Origin: Methanohalophilus sp.
Lineage (GTDB): Archaea; Halobacteriota; Methanosarcinia; Methanosarcinales; Methanosarcinaceae
Direction of reading: 5' to 3'
Length of the DNA: 54,358 nt
Assembly (NCBI RefSeq): GCF_030156785.1
Contig: NZ_JASGLW010000009.1
Span: forward strand, 1-54,358
Made by a program: the position numbers and the translations under genes. Shown in pieces: positions 43,970 to 52,917 of this stretch. Each line of letters begins with the position of its first letter. The first letter of the stretch is position 1. A model generated the notes under the pieces. That model had not been told where the DNA came from and made no database searches. It saw only the letters and a program-made list of their open reading frames with translations.

Positions 43970-44396
43970 TGAGATAATTTTTGATAGTTTTGGGTTTGGG
44001 TTATTTTTGGAGTTGTTCGATTTTTAATCTTCACACATAAATCGGGTTTATAGCTCCTCTTAAAAACGCCACGATTATAAAAAATAGTGCAAATATTTTA
44101 AAAAAATTTCTGTGTACGAATCCAAAGTTCAGGCTTTTTAGAAACTCTATCTTCAAAAAAATCATCCTTGTCCCTTTAAAAAGTTATCTAAAGGATAGTA
44201 AAGCAATTTTACTCAAAATAAAGCATTAAAGGATTTATTTTACCTGTTATTGCACATAAAAAGCTTCATGAAATAAAGTATGTTTATATTTCCCTCAGGA
44301 ATATGGAAATTGCAGGTTCAGGCTGGATTACCACCACAAAAACAAGAAGCCAGAGCCTTGCGATAGCCAAATAGGAATATAAAAAGAGGTTAAATA
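43970..44396. other. AT-rich intergenic after the tRNAs
   Basis: 427 bases without a supported gene. TTTTT runs just after the tRNA (43977-44020) may end its transcription. Near the next gene, GAGGT lies 9 bases before ATG 44397. Confidence 0.4.
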
Positions 44397-44732
44397 ATGA
44401 AAATAAAAACATTTAGTTTGATTGCTGTGGCATTCATGCTGGTAAGTCTTCTGGCAGTATCTGCTATGGCTGCAGGCCAAGAAAGAGGGGCAGGTATGAC
44501 TTCTTTCATCGACGCAGATGGCGACGGCATATGTGATAACTTCGCAGATGCAAACGGTGACCGCGCATATAACAACTTCATAGACGAAGATGGTGATGGC
44601 GTATGTGATAACTTCGTAGACGAAGATGGTGATGGTATCAATGACAATTCCCTTAGGCTTGGACATGGGTCTGGGGATGGGGACGGATACCAGAAGCAGT
44701 ACCGAAATGGAGACAGGTCGTGTATTCAGTAA
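44397..44732 (+). CDS. Secreted protein with four Ca-binding-like repeats
   Basis: 111 residues. Signal peptide 1-26 (LIAVAFMLVSLLAVSAMA|A). Residues 37-84 are four perfect 12-residue units of the form F-I/V/A-D-x-D/N-G-D-G/R-x-x-x-N, resembling thrombospondin type 3 or EF-hand-like Dx(D/N)xDG calcium loops. The second unit is degraded (ADANGDRAYNN). The tail is Gly/Asp rich. At the DNA level the unit is 36 bp (44505-44648). Good ribosome binding site. Likely exported and calcium-binding; function unknown. Confidence 0.75.
   Translation: MKIKTFSLIAVAFMLVSLLAVSAMAAGQERGAGMTSFIDADGDGICDNFADANGDRAYNNFIDEDGDGVCDNFVDEDGDGINDNSLRLGHGSGDGDGYQKQYRNGDRSCIQ
44505..44648 (+). repeat. Four 36-bp tandem repeats within a coding region
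   Basis: Four in-register 36-bp units (44505, 44541, 44577, 44613) that encode 12 residues each. Units 3 and 4 are nearly identical at the DNA level (GACGAAGATGGTGATGG shared), which suggests recent expansion. Confidence 0.7.
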
Positions 44733-45115
44733 TGACACGATGAAATAAATGAGACGAAAAACCGTATTGTACAATTAAAAGCAGGGTTCAGCCAATAATG
44801 CTGGCCCCTTCTATATTCAATTTTGATTTCTCAGAAGACTCAACAATAAAAATATCATATGGTTAAACTCAAGAGAAATTCCAACTAATTGTTGATTTCC
44901 TCCCTTATTGAGGAATTCGGCTCTGTAGAAATCCTTTTCTCTGAACTCACTAAACTGTTATTTATCTTATAATTCCCAACCTCTCATTCATAACTCAACA
45001 TTTTTCACATTCATCTGGTCGATTGGTAAAACCTATATTGAATACGAATAGATTACAATATTGATTCCAAACAAGATGTTTTTGCTATGTCTTTGTTTCA
45101 GATGGGGTGATATTG
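44733..45115. other. Intergenic with a solitary mobile-element end
   Basis: 383 bases without a gene. It contains the 44916-44960 terminal-repeat copy listed separately. GGGGTGAT near 45102-45109 is the ribosome binding site of the next gene. Confidence 0.5.
44916..44960 (+). repeat. Solitary copy of mobile-element end
   Basis: 44916-44935 (TTCGGCTCTGTAGAAATCCT) is an exact 20-base inverse match to 16021-16040, the right end of the element at 15862-16037. Beyond it the sequence resembles 13411-13451 and 16081-16123 on the minus strand. I find no partner end or target duplication, so it is probably a remnant. Confidence 0.6.
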
Positions 45116-46036
45116 GTGGATTCTAAATCAAGGGAAACAATCTGTATTTTAGTTATCCTTTTTTTCTTGTTGACCACTACTTCTACAGTTTTTGCATCCA
45201 CACTTAAAGTGGATGAAAATGGGGACGAAAAGTACTCAACAATACAGGAAGCTGTAAACAATGCCAGCAGAGGAGATACAATTCTCGTATCTCCCGGAAC
45301 TTACGTTGAGAACATCTATATTGATAAGAAACTGGCAATAAAAGCTAATTCCGAGTATCCATCCGATGTTATCATTCAAGCTGCCAGAATGGAAGAACAT
45401 GTCTTACACATAAAAGCAGATGGGGTGACAATCAGTGGATTTACTGTAAAGGATGCCGGAGGTCCTGAAAAAACAGGAATTTACCTTGATAGTGTCAAAA
45501 ATTGTAATATTAGCAACAATGTTCTATCGGATAATCAAAATGGTATAGGGGTGTCATCTTCAACAGGAAATATTCTGATTGGCAATAATATTAATTCAAG
45601 TCGCTGGGTTGGTATTTATCTTGAGCGTTCAAATGATAATTTGCTGGATAACAATTCCATTGTCTTGAATGACCGGGATGGTATAGACTTTGAAGCTTCC
45701 AATAATAATTTGCTGAAAAATAATACTATAAATTTGAATAAGCAGAATGGTATTTCTTTGATTTCTTCTAATAGTAACAGAATTAGCAATAATACAATAA
45801 ATTCAAACGACCAGTTAGGAATATTGCTGGAAGAGTCTTCAAACAATACCCTGAATGACAATTCCATATTGAATAACAGCAAGGGGATCAATATAGAAGG
45901 TTATGCGGATAATCACGTTTATGACAATTACATTGTTGATAAGGAAGCACCAGAGATTCCTTTTATAAATTACGAATCGACGTTATTTATACTTGGAATT
46001 GTATTTGTTTCACTCAGAATCAGACGAAAAATATGA
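45116..46036 (+). CDS. NosD-like right-handed beta-helix surface protein
   Basis: About 306 residues from GTG 45116 (GGGGTGAT upstream; GTG 45107 and TTG 45113 are in frame). Signal peptide near the N-terminus (ILVILFFLLTTTSTVFAS), then YSTIQEAVNNASRGDTILVSPGTYVENI, the start of NosD/CASH beta-helix proteins, and about eight Asn-rich coils of the form N-x-I-x-x-N. Many N-x-S/T sites suggest glycosylation. The C-terminus has APEIPF, one hydrophobic helix and RIRRKI, like an archaeosortase-type sorting signal or simple membrane anchor. Cell-surface location is likely; ligand unknown. Confidence 0.8.
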   Translation: MDSKSRETICILVILFFLLTTTSTVFASTLKVDENGDEKYSTIQEAVNNASRGDTILVSPGTYVENIYIDKKLAIKANSEYPSDVIIQAARMEEHVLHIKADGVTISGFTVKDAGGPEKTGIYLDSVKNCNISNNVLSDNQNGIGVSSSTGNILIGNNINSSRWVGIYLERSNDNLLDNNSIVLNDRDGIDFEASNNNLLKNNTINLNKQNGISLISSNSNRISNNTINSNDQLGILLEESSNNTLNDNSILNNSKGINIEGYADNHVYDNYIVDKEAPEIPFINYESTLFILGIVFVSLRIRRKI

Positions 46037-46063
46037 GGCGAAATTTATTGTGTGGATTATTTG

Positions 46064-47374
46064 ATGGATAAAAACAAGTCAATGGGGCTATGGTCGGCCA
46101 CTTCCATCGGTGTTGGCGCGATGGTTGGGGCAGGGATATTTTCGATATTTGGAACTGCAACTCAGATATCGGGGAATGCGGTTTACATATCATTTGTGAT
46201 TGCGGGTTTCATTGCCCTGTTAAGTACATATTCCTATGCAAAACTGGGTGTTACGTATCCTTCTGCAGGTGGTCCTGTCGAGTTTCTTGTAAGGGGTTTT
46301 GGGGATGGAGTATTAACTGGTGGATTGAATATCCTCCTCTGGACCGGTTACATATTTGGACTTGCTCTTTATGCAAAGGGTTTTTCCCTTTATGCAATGA
46401 CATTTATGCCGGCTGGTTCGGCGGCAATTTGGCCAAATATATTTGCCACAGCAATAATTGTCATCTTCACAGCCATCAATTTTATAGGTTCAAAAGCTGT
46501 GGGCAGGTCGGAAATCTTTATTGTTTCAATAAAAGTAAGCATTCTCATGCTTTTTGCTGTTGCAGGCATGTTTTTTATTAATCCGGTTAATATTTCCACA
46601 TCACATTTCCCAAACACACCGCATATACTTTTTGGAGCAGGAATTGTATTTCTTGCCTATCAGGGTTTTGGATTGATAACCAATGCTGCAGAAGATATGG
46701 ATGATCCCGAAAAAACACTTCCTAAAGCTCTGTACCTGAGTGTATTAATTGTCATATGCATTTATGTTCTTGTAAGTCTGGCAGTAATCGGAAACCTTTC
46801 GATTTCTGAAATCGGCAACTACAAGGACTATGCTCTGGCAGCAGCAGCACAACCGTTCCTTGGTAGTATAGGATTTAAGATCATGGCAATAGCTGCCCTA
46901 TTCTCAACTTCTTCAGCAATAAACGCGTCTCTTTACGGCGGTGCAAATGTCAGTTATCTTATTGCCAAGGACGGTGAATTGCCTGAATTTTTTGAAAGGA
47001 AAGTCTGGAAAAAAGGAACTGAAGGCTTATTTATCACGTCAGGTTTGGTCATCCTGTGTACAAACTTCCTCAATTTAGAAGGAATTGGTATGCTGGCAAG
47101 TGCTTCCTTGTTGGTAATATATGTAGCCGTTAATGCAGCTCACTTGCGTTTGTCCGGGGAAACAGGTGCAAAAACTTATTTGATATGGACATCCCTTTTC
47201 AGCAGTCTTATCTTCTTTGGGATTCTTACATATTATGAATTCACAAACTCAACAAAAACCTTAGTGCTATTTGCTGCTGTTCTGATATTCTGTTTTATTG
47301 TAGAGTGGGTTTATAGGAAATACTCCAGAAGATCATTAAAGACCAGAACGCTGACAGATGAGGGTATTTTATGA
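46064..47374 (+). CDS. APC-family amino-acid permease
   Basis: 436 residues from ATG 46064 (GTG 46052 is in frame and has GAGGCGA upstream), with about 12 transmembrane helices. Helix 1 has the APC substrate loop SIGVGAMVGAGIFSIFG; further marks are FLAYQGFGLITNAAEDMDDPEKTLP and SSAINASLYGGA. Probably an amino-acid or polyamine transporter; the direction and substrate cannot be read. It overlaps the next gene, its close paralogue, by four bases (ATGA), so the pair is translationally coupled. Confidence 0.9.
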   Translation: MDKNKSMGLWSATSIGVGAMVGAGIFSIFGTATQISGNAVYISFVIAGFIALLSTYSYAKLGVTYPSAGGPVEFLVRGFGDGVLTGGLNILLWTGYIFGLALYAKGFSLYAMTFMPAGSAAIWPNIFATAIIVIFTAINFIGSKAVGRSEIFIVSIKVSILMLFAVAGMFFINPVNISTSHFPNTPHILFGAGIVFLAYQGFGLITNAAEDMDDPEKTLPKALYLSVLIVICIYVLVSLAVIGNLSISEIGNYKDYALAAAAQPFLGSIGFKIMAIAALFSTSSAINASLYGGANVSYLIAKDGELPEFFERKVWKKGTEGLFITSGLVILCTNFLNLEGIGMLASASLLVIYVAVNAAHLRLSGETGAKTYLIWTSLFSSLIFFGILTYYEFTNSTKTLVLFAAVLIFCFIVEWVYRKYSRRSLKTRTLTDEGIL

Positions 47375-48672
47375 ATGAGACATCTTCCAGGAAATCTATA
47401 GGATATTGGTCAGCAGTTTCCATAGGCATTGGCGGCATGGTTGGTGGAGGTATCTTTGCAGTTCTCGGTCTTGCCGTTGAACTTGGGCAGGGAGAAACAC
47501 CGATAGCATTTATGTTTGCCGGCATAGTCGCATTGATAACATCATATTCCTATGCAAAATTGTCTGTCAGGTATCCTTCAGAAGGAGGAACAGTTGAATT
47601 CCTGAACCAGGCGTTTGGTTCAGGCCTGGTTACAGGAGGGCTGAATGTTCTCTTATGGTTAAGTTATGTTGTGATGTTATCCCTTTATGCCTATGCTTTC
47701 GGAAGCTATGGATCTACATTTTTTCCTGAATCCCATCAGGCAATTTTAAGGCATGTATTCACCAGCATTATTATAGTCTTATTAACTGTGGTAAATATCG
47801 TTGGTGCAAAGGTAGTTGGAAAATCCGAAGAATGGATTGTAGGTTTTAAGGTTGCTATTTTATTGACATTCATAGGAGTAGGTATCTGGAGCGTTAAAAT
47901 CCAGCAGTTCCAGCCAACAGTTGTTTCTAATCCATTGCAATTGATATCGGCGGGAATGATTATTTTTCTGGCTTATGAGGGGTTTGAACTGATAGCAAAC
48001 ACGGCAAATGATGTGAAAAATCCGGAAAAAACACTTCCACGAGCTTATTATTCAGCAGTCATCTTTGTCATTTTACTTTATGTATTAATTGCTCTTGTTA
48101 CTGTTGGAAATGTATCAATAGATACCATAGTCCAGTCCAAGGATTATGCTCTTGCTGTAGCTGCAAAACCCTTTTTAGGTAATTTTGGCTTCAATCTCAT
48201 TGCGGTTGCAGCTCTCTTATCAACAGCTTCCGCAATTAATGCAACTTTATACGGTGCTTCACGGGTGAGTTACATAATCGCCAAGGACGGAGAATTGCCT
48301 GAAATACTAGAAGAAAAAATATGGAATCGACCAATTGAGGGTTTACTGATTACCTCGGCTTTCACACTCTTTGTAGCAAATATATTTGATCTGTCCAGTA
48401 TTTCAATAATGGGAAGTGCCGGATTTCTAATACTCTTTGGAGCCGTAAACGCTTCGAATGCCCGCCTGCATCAGAAAACCGGAAGTCAAAGGTGGATTTC
48501 AATATTAGGTACGATTGTCTGCTCGACTGCTCTTTTTGCATTGATCTGGTACACAGTGAACAATTCACCTAAAGATCTTTTCATTCTGGCTTTTATGCTT
48601 TGTTCAGCTTTTGGTGTAGAATTTGTTTACAGAAAATTTACAGGCAGAAGCATAACGAAGATTCATAATTAA
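47371..48672 (+). CDS. APC-family amino-acid permease, second copy
   Basis: 433 residues, 12 helices, closely similar to the preceding protein throughout (SIGIGGMVGGGIFAVLG; FLAYEGFELIANTANDVKNPEKTLP; SAINATLYGASRVSYIIAKDGELPEI), so the two arose by tandem duplication and may work as a pair or differ in substrate. GAGGG lies in the end of the upstream gene. It is followed by the P-type proton ATPase, which could supply the gradient used by such permeases; this is inference from context. Confidence 0.9.
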   Translation: MNETSSRKSIGYWSAVSIGIGGMVGGGIFAVLGLAVELGQGETPIAFMFAGIVALITSYSYAKLSVRYPSEGGTVEFLNQAFGSGLVTGGLNVLLWLSYVVMLSLYAYAFGSYGSTFFPESHQAILRHVFTSIIIVLLTVVNIVGAKVVGKSEEWIVGFKVAILLTFIGVGIWSVKIQQFQPTVVSNPLQLISAGMIIFLAYEGFELIANTANDVKNPEKTLPRAYYSAVIFVILLYVLIALVTVGNVSIDTIVQSKDYALAVAAKPFLGNFGFNLIAVAALLSTASAINATLYGASRVSYIIAKDGELPEILEEKIWNRPIEGLLITSAFTLFVANIFDLSSISIMGSAGFLILFGAVNASNARLHQKTGSQRWISILGTIVCSTALFALIWYTVNNSPKDLFILAFMLCSAFGVEFVYRKFTGRSITKIHN

Positions 48673-48843
48673 TTTACCTTTCCTTGAATTCAACTTTTCA
48701 TATGTCTGTTGTCACAATTTAGACCTGTCTCTGGTAAACATGTTAAGAGCCTTTCCGGAACCGGGTTTCAGGATTTCTATTGTCTTCTTGAGCTATTTAT
48801 TTGTACAATAAACCTGCTTTGTATATTGGGGAGTGGAAGTCCG

Positions 48844-51291
48844 ATGGGGCAGAATATTCTTGATATTAATAAAAGTAAAGAAACTTCTGTAACAGAATTG
48901 TTAGAAACACTATCTTCCAGTGAAAACGGTCTTTCTGCCTCCGAAGCGCAAAGAAGGCTTGAAGAATATGGTTATAACGAGATACTGGAAGAAAAAACAA
49001 GCCCCTTGAGAAAATTCCTTGGTTATTTTTGGGGTCCGATTCCCTGGATGATTGAAGCTGCCGTAATTCTATCTGCGATTATACAGCGTTGGGAGGATTT
49101 CCTAATAATTTCTGTTCTTTTGCTTTTGAATGCTGTGGTGGGATTCTGGCAGGAAAATAAAGCTGACAATGCTATCGAATTATTAAAAAAGAGAATGGCA
49201 CTCAAGGCGAGAGTATTGAGGGATAATAAATGGGTTGAAGTGAATGCTCGTGATCTTGTCCCCGGGGATGTTGTCCGGATACGCCTGGGAGAGGTTGTCC
49301 CTGCTGATGTCAAGCTCATGGAAGGAGGTTATCTGATGGTGGATGAGTCTGCGTTGACAGGTGAATCCCTTCCGGTGGAAAAACATTCTTCAGATATCGC
49401 CTATTCCGGCTCGATAATACAAAAAGGGGAAATGAATGCATTGGTTGTTGCCACAGGCATGAACAGCTATCTTGGCAAAACCACAAAACTTGTTGCAGGA
49501 GTCGAGAAAAAGAGCCATTTCCAGAAAGCCATAGTCAAGATCGGAGATTACCTTATAGTCCTTGCTGTCCTGCTGGTTACCCTGATATTTGTGGTGGCTT
49601 TATTCCGTCATACCGATCTTCTGGAGACGCTTCAATTTGCCCTTGTTCTTACCGTTGCTGCAATACCGGCTGCACTGCCTGCCGTGCTCTCGGTGTCTAT
49701 GGCAGTAGGTGCCATAGATCTTGCCAGAAAAGGAGCAATTGTCAGTAAACTGGTATCCATAGAGGAAATGGCTGGAATGGACATACTCTGTTCTGATAAA
49801 ACCGGTACCATAACCCGGAATAAGTTGACACTTGCTGATGCAGTGCCGATGAAAGGTTCTGATGAAAAAGATGTGATTTTGTATGCTGCATTAGCATCCC
49901 GTGAGGAAGATCAGGATCCCATTGATATTGCCGTGATGGCCGGGGTCAGGGAATCAGAAGATATTTTGAAATCCATGCAAAATTACAGGATAACCGAATT
50001 CAAACCCTTTGATCCAGTTATAAAACGTGCAGAAGCGACAATAAAGGATTCGGAAGGAAAACAGTTTAAAGTGGCAAAAGGAGCACCGCAGGTAATCCTT
50101 GAGATGGTTAAAAATAAAGAGAATATAGCTAAAGAGGTTGAAGATTCTGTAAATGCATTTGCAGAGAAGGGATATCGTGCACTTGGGGTTGCCAGGAGTG
50201 ATGTTGAAGATGAATGGAGTTTACTTGGACTTATAGCCCTTTACGACCCACCTTATGAAGATTCTGCAGAGACAATTAAGAGTGCAAAGGCAATGAATGT
50301 GGATATCAAGATGGTCACGGGAGATCACGTTGCTATTGCCAGAGAGATATCCAGACAGGTGGATCTCGGAACAAACATTGCTCCCGCTTCTTCTTTTGTT
50401 GACGTTCCGGATAGCAGCTCTTATGATGTCGTGGAAACAGCTGATGGGTTTGCTCAGGTATTTCCAGAGCACAAATATTGTATTGTTAAACTGCTTCAGA
50501 ACAAGGGACATATTGTGGGCATGACCGGGGATGGTGTCAACGACGCTCCTGCCCTGAAGAAGGCGGACGCAGGTATTGCAGTTGCCGGTGCCACAGATGC
50601 TGCAAAATCCGCTGCGGATATAGTGTTCACGACACCGGGGCTTTCAACCATAATTGATGCAATCAAGGAAAGCCGTATAATCTTCCAGAGGATGAAAAGT
50701 TATTCCACCTATCGTATTGCTGAAACCATTCGCATACTGTTTTTCATAACTCTCTCTATCATCGTATTTCAGTTCTATCCGGTTACTGCATTAATGATAG
50801 TTTTGCTGGCACTTCTAAATGATGCACCAATCATGACCATTGCTTACGATAATGTCAAATATTCCAATATGCCGGAAAAATGGGATATGAGAACTTTATT
50901 GAGTATGGCTACTATGCTTGGGATTATTGGAGTTATCACATCTTTTGGAATTCTTTACATAGGCTTGCATACTTTTCATCTTACGCATGAAATTCTCCAG
51001 TCATTTATATATCTGAAGCTTTCCGTAGCAGGCCATTTAACAATACTTGTGGCAAGAACACATGGTCCCTTTTGGTCAGTAAAACCGGCAAGGCCATTAT
51101 TTATAGCAATCATAGTCACACAACTAATAGCCACTTTGATAACCGTCTATGGAATTTTGCTTCCTGCGATGGGTTGGAATCTGGCACTTTTCGTCTGGGG
51201 ATACGCATTGATAGCTTTTGTCGTAACAGATTTCATAAAAGTTCGTGCCTACAAGTTATTTGATCATACGGGGATAATATTCAACAGATAA
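48844..51291 (+). CDS. Plasma-membrane type P-type H+-ATPase (P3A)
   Basis: 815 residues from ATG 48844 (GGGGAGTGGAAG upstream); the open frame reaches back to 48709, but the added 45 residues do not resemble the family. Order: cation-ATPase N-terminal domain, TGES (residues 172-175), the PAALPAVLSVSMAVGA helix, phosphorylation site CSDKTGTIT with Asp318, hinge MTGDGVNDAPALKKADAGIAV, and ten membrane helices in all. Family P3A members pump protons out at the cost of ATP. No C-terminal regulatory tail. A fragment of a second copy of the same C-terminus is at 52771-52890. Confidence 0.93.
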   Translation: MGQNILDINKSKETSVTELLETLSSSENGLSASEAQRRLEEYGYNEILEEKTSPLRKFLGYFWGPIPWMIEAAVILSAIIQRWEDFLIISVLLLLNAVVGFWQENKADNAIELLKKRMALKARVLRDNKWVEVNARDLVPGDVVRIRLGEVVPADVKLMEGGYLMVDESALTGESLPVEKHSSDIAYSGSIIQKGEMNALVVATGMNSYLGKTTKLVAGVEKKSHFQKAIVKIGDYLIVLAVLLVTLIFVVALFRHTDLLETLQFALVLTVAAIPAALPAVLSVSMAVGAIDLARKGAIVSKLVSIEEMAGMDILCSDKTGTITRNKLTLADAVPMKGSDEKDVILYAALASREEDQDPIDIAVMAGVRESEDILKSMQNYRITEFKPFDPVIKRAEATIKDSEGKQFKVAKGAPQVILEMVKNKENIAKEVEDSVNAFAEKGYRALGVARSDVEDEWSLLGLIALYDPPYEDSAETIKSAKAMNVDIKMVTGDHVAIAREISRQVDLGTNIAPASSFVDVPDSSSYDVVETADGFAQVFPEHKYCIVKLLQNKGHIVGMTGDGVNDAPALKKADAGIAVAGATDAAKSAADIVFTTPGLSTIIDAIKESRIIFQRMKSYSTYRIAETIRILFFITLSIIVFQFYPVTALMIVLLALLNDAPIMTIAYDNVKYSNMPEKWDMRTLLSMATMLGIIGVITSFGILYIGLHTFHLTHEILQSFIYLKLSVAGHLTILVARTHGPFWSVKPARPLFIAIIVTQLIATLITVYGILLPAMGWNLALFVWGYALIAFVVTDFIKVRAYKLFDHTGIIFNR

Positions 51292-51299
51292 AAATAAGG

Positions 51300-51482
51300 G
51301 GCTGGTATCAGATCTTTTGACCTGCTCTAGCAGCATGAAGATCCGGCCTACTTCGCGCTGACTTCTCAAAGCATTACGGATTTCGACTGGCTGGCCATCT
51401 TTGCTTCCATGACATACAGCCACGGTGGACCACCGTTGCAGCAGGTTTCCAGTACCTCGTAAAATTCCCTCACGAATATGGA
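51300..51482 (-). pseudogene. GC-richer decayed coding remnant
   Basis: This patch is visibly richer in G+C than its neighbours. On the minus strand one frame gives VREFYEVLETCCNGG then PPWLYVMEAKMASQSKS before a stop, and another gives PVEIRNALRSQREVGRIFM downstream; both read like real protein and are joined by a frameshift. No family is recognised. It lies between the ATPase and the thioredoxin-like gene. Confidence 0.35.
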
Positions 51483-51577
51483 TTACATATCTAAAATCGT
51501 TGTATTTATAACAAACATAAAGTCTGTAGCAGTTGTTTCAAATAAGGTGAATGATATCTTTTACAGGGGTTTAAGTT

Positions 51578-52084
51578 ATGGAAAATCAGAATAAACGCGC
51601 CTTTCTCCTGTTATTCGGAATTCCGTTAGCAATTCTGGTATTGATTCTTTTGGCTCAATCTTCAGGATTGATTCAAACCGATTTTTTAGCGTCCGAAGAT
51701 GAAAACACGGTTGAAGGCGATACCGTACAGCTCGGTAAAATTGATTTCTACATATCTATGGATACTGTTCTTATGGCTGCAGAGGAGAGCGGGAAGCCTG
51801 TTTATGTGTATGTTGATTCTGACTACTGTAGCTGGTGTAAGAAGTTTGAGGCCGAATCATTCCATGACGAACGTGTTGTTGAAATGCTAAACAGTGATTT
51901 TGAGCGGCTTTCAGTTAACAATGCCAGAAATCCATCGGTTGCCAGCGGGCTGAACATTCGCGGCACACCTACAGGCGTCTTTCTCAGAGCTGACGGCAGC
52001 GAGATTGCAGGGATGAGGGTAGTCGGATATGTAGACACTGATGCCTTTCTGAGCAGATTGGATGATGTGGCCAATAGTGAATGA
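51578..52084 (+). CDS. Membrane-anchored thioredoxin-like protein
   Basis: 168 residues. One N-terminal hydrophobic segment (about 9-27) anchors or exports it; the rest is a thioredoxin-like domain with C84-S-W-C87-K in DYCSWCKKFE and the cis-Pro loop IRGTPTGVF. It resembles the periplasmic thioredoxin domain of DsbD or thiol-disulfide proteins, so it probably acts outside the membrane in disulfide exchange or protein maturation. AGGGG precedes the ATG. The AHSA1 gene follows after 39 bases. Confidence 0.85.
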   Translation: MENQNKRAFLLLFGIPLAILVLILLAQSSGLIQTDFLASEDENTVEGDTVQLGKIDFYISMDTVLMAAEESGKPVYVYVDSDYCSWCKKFEAESFHDERVVEMLNSDFERLSVNNARNPSVASGLNIRGTPTGVFLRADGSEIAGMRVVGYVDTDAFLSRLDDVANSE

Positions 52085-52123
52085 AACCAACAAAACCGGA
52101 TCTTTTATGTCTGGGAAGAAAAA

Positions 52124-52774
52124 GTGATTTCAAAACCCCCCCAAATCTTGAATATGAAAGAAAATCCAGATCTGGAATCCCTTTCAGGGATTTCTAATGA
52201 GGCAATCATTAAAGCCACCGAACACGATTGGCCTGAGTGGATGGATTATCTGGAAAACAAGAAAGCTTCTGATTTGTCTCATAAGGAAATAGTGGTTTTG
52301 CTTCATGAAGACGGAGGGTTGGAGAATGCCTGGTGGGGGCAAACTATTACCAATACCTATGAAAAGTACATTGGTAGAAGGAAAACCGGGGAAATGGAAA
52401 CAGGTTTTCAGATTGGAGTCCAGAAATCTTTCCCGATTCCACTGGAAGATGCATGGGAATTGATTACCTCTGCAGATGGCATGCAAATCTGGCTTGGTGA
52501 TGCTGTCGAACTGAAAGAAAAATCCGGCTATGAAACCAGGGATGGAATCACCGGTGAAATTCGCGTAATTAAACCGGAATCCCATATCAGAATGACATGG
52601 AAACTTCAGGATTGGGACAAGGAATCAACTTTACAAATCCGTGTAACTCCCCGGGCAAATGGCACGGCGATTAATTTCCATCAGGAAGGCCTGAAAAAAG
52701 AAAGCATGAGAGAAGAAATGCGCTACTTCTGGAAAGATAAACTCAAATTATTAATCGAATTTGCAAGTCAATGA
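52124..52774 (+). CDS. AHSA1/START-like (SRPBCC) protein with DUF4287-type N-terminus
   Basis: 216 residues. The N-terminal 80 residues (TEHDWPEWMDYLENKKASDLSHKEI, GLENAWWGQTITNTYEKYIGR) match the DUF4287 type, and the rest is an SRPBCC cavity domain with IPLEDAWELITSADGMQIWLG and SHIRMTWK. Such proteins bind hydrophobic ligands or act on chaperones; the function here is unknown. Cytoplasmic. GTG 52124 is the widest start; ATG 52154 is an alternative. The TGA stop overlaps the ATG of the pseudogene fragment that follows. Confidence 0.8.
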   Translation: MISKPPQILNMKENPDLESLSGISNEAIIKATEHDWPEWMDYLENKKASDLSHKEIVVLLHEDGGLENAWWGQTITNTYEKYIGRRKTGEMETGFQIGVQKSFPIPLEDAWELITSADGMQIWLGDAVELKEKSGYETRDGITGEIRVIKPESHIRMTWKLQDWDKESTLQIRVTPRANGTAINFHQEGLKKESMREEMRYFWKDKLKLLIEFASQ

Positions 52775-52890
52775 TTGGAATTTTGATAACTGTTTATGGA
52801 ATTTTACTTCCTGCTATGGGTTGGCGTCTAGCAATTTTTTGGGGATATTCATTGATAGCCTTTGTAGGAACAGATTTTAGAAAAGTTTGA
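52771..52890 (+). pseudogene. C-terminal fragment of a second P-type H+-ATPase
   Basis: The 39-codon frame ILITVYGILLPAMGW then RLAIFWGYSLIAFVGTDFR is nearly the same as residues near the end of the ATPase at 48844 (LITVYGILLPAMGWNLALF, WGYALIAFVVTDF), with one codon deleted and a premature TGA. Only the last membrane helices are kept. It is a relic of a duplicated or replaced ATPase gene. Confidence 0.85.
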
Positions 52891-52917
52891 GCCATTCACC
52901 AGATGACCAAAAGAAAA

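Noticed and set aside
44328-44774. Minus-strand frame of 148 codons with internal repeats
   Set aside because: Its repeats are the reverse reading of the 36-bp coding repeats of the exported protein on the plus strand, which has a signal peptide and a ribosome binding site.
46090-46581. Plus-strand 163-codon frame, very rich in Cys and Trp
   Set aside because: Shifted reading of the amino-acid permease gene; the composition is typical of an out-of-frame translation.
48709-48843. Extra 45 N-terminal codons of the P-type ATPase
   Set aside because: They do not resemble the family, there is no ribosome binding site at 48709, and ATG 48844 has one and gives the usual N-terminus.
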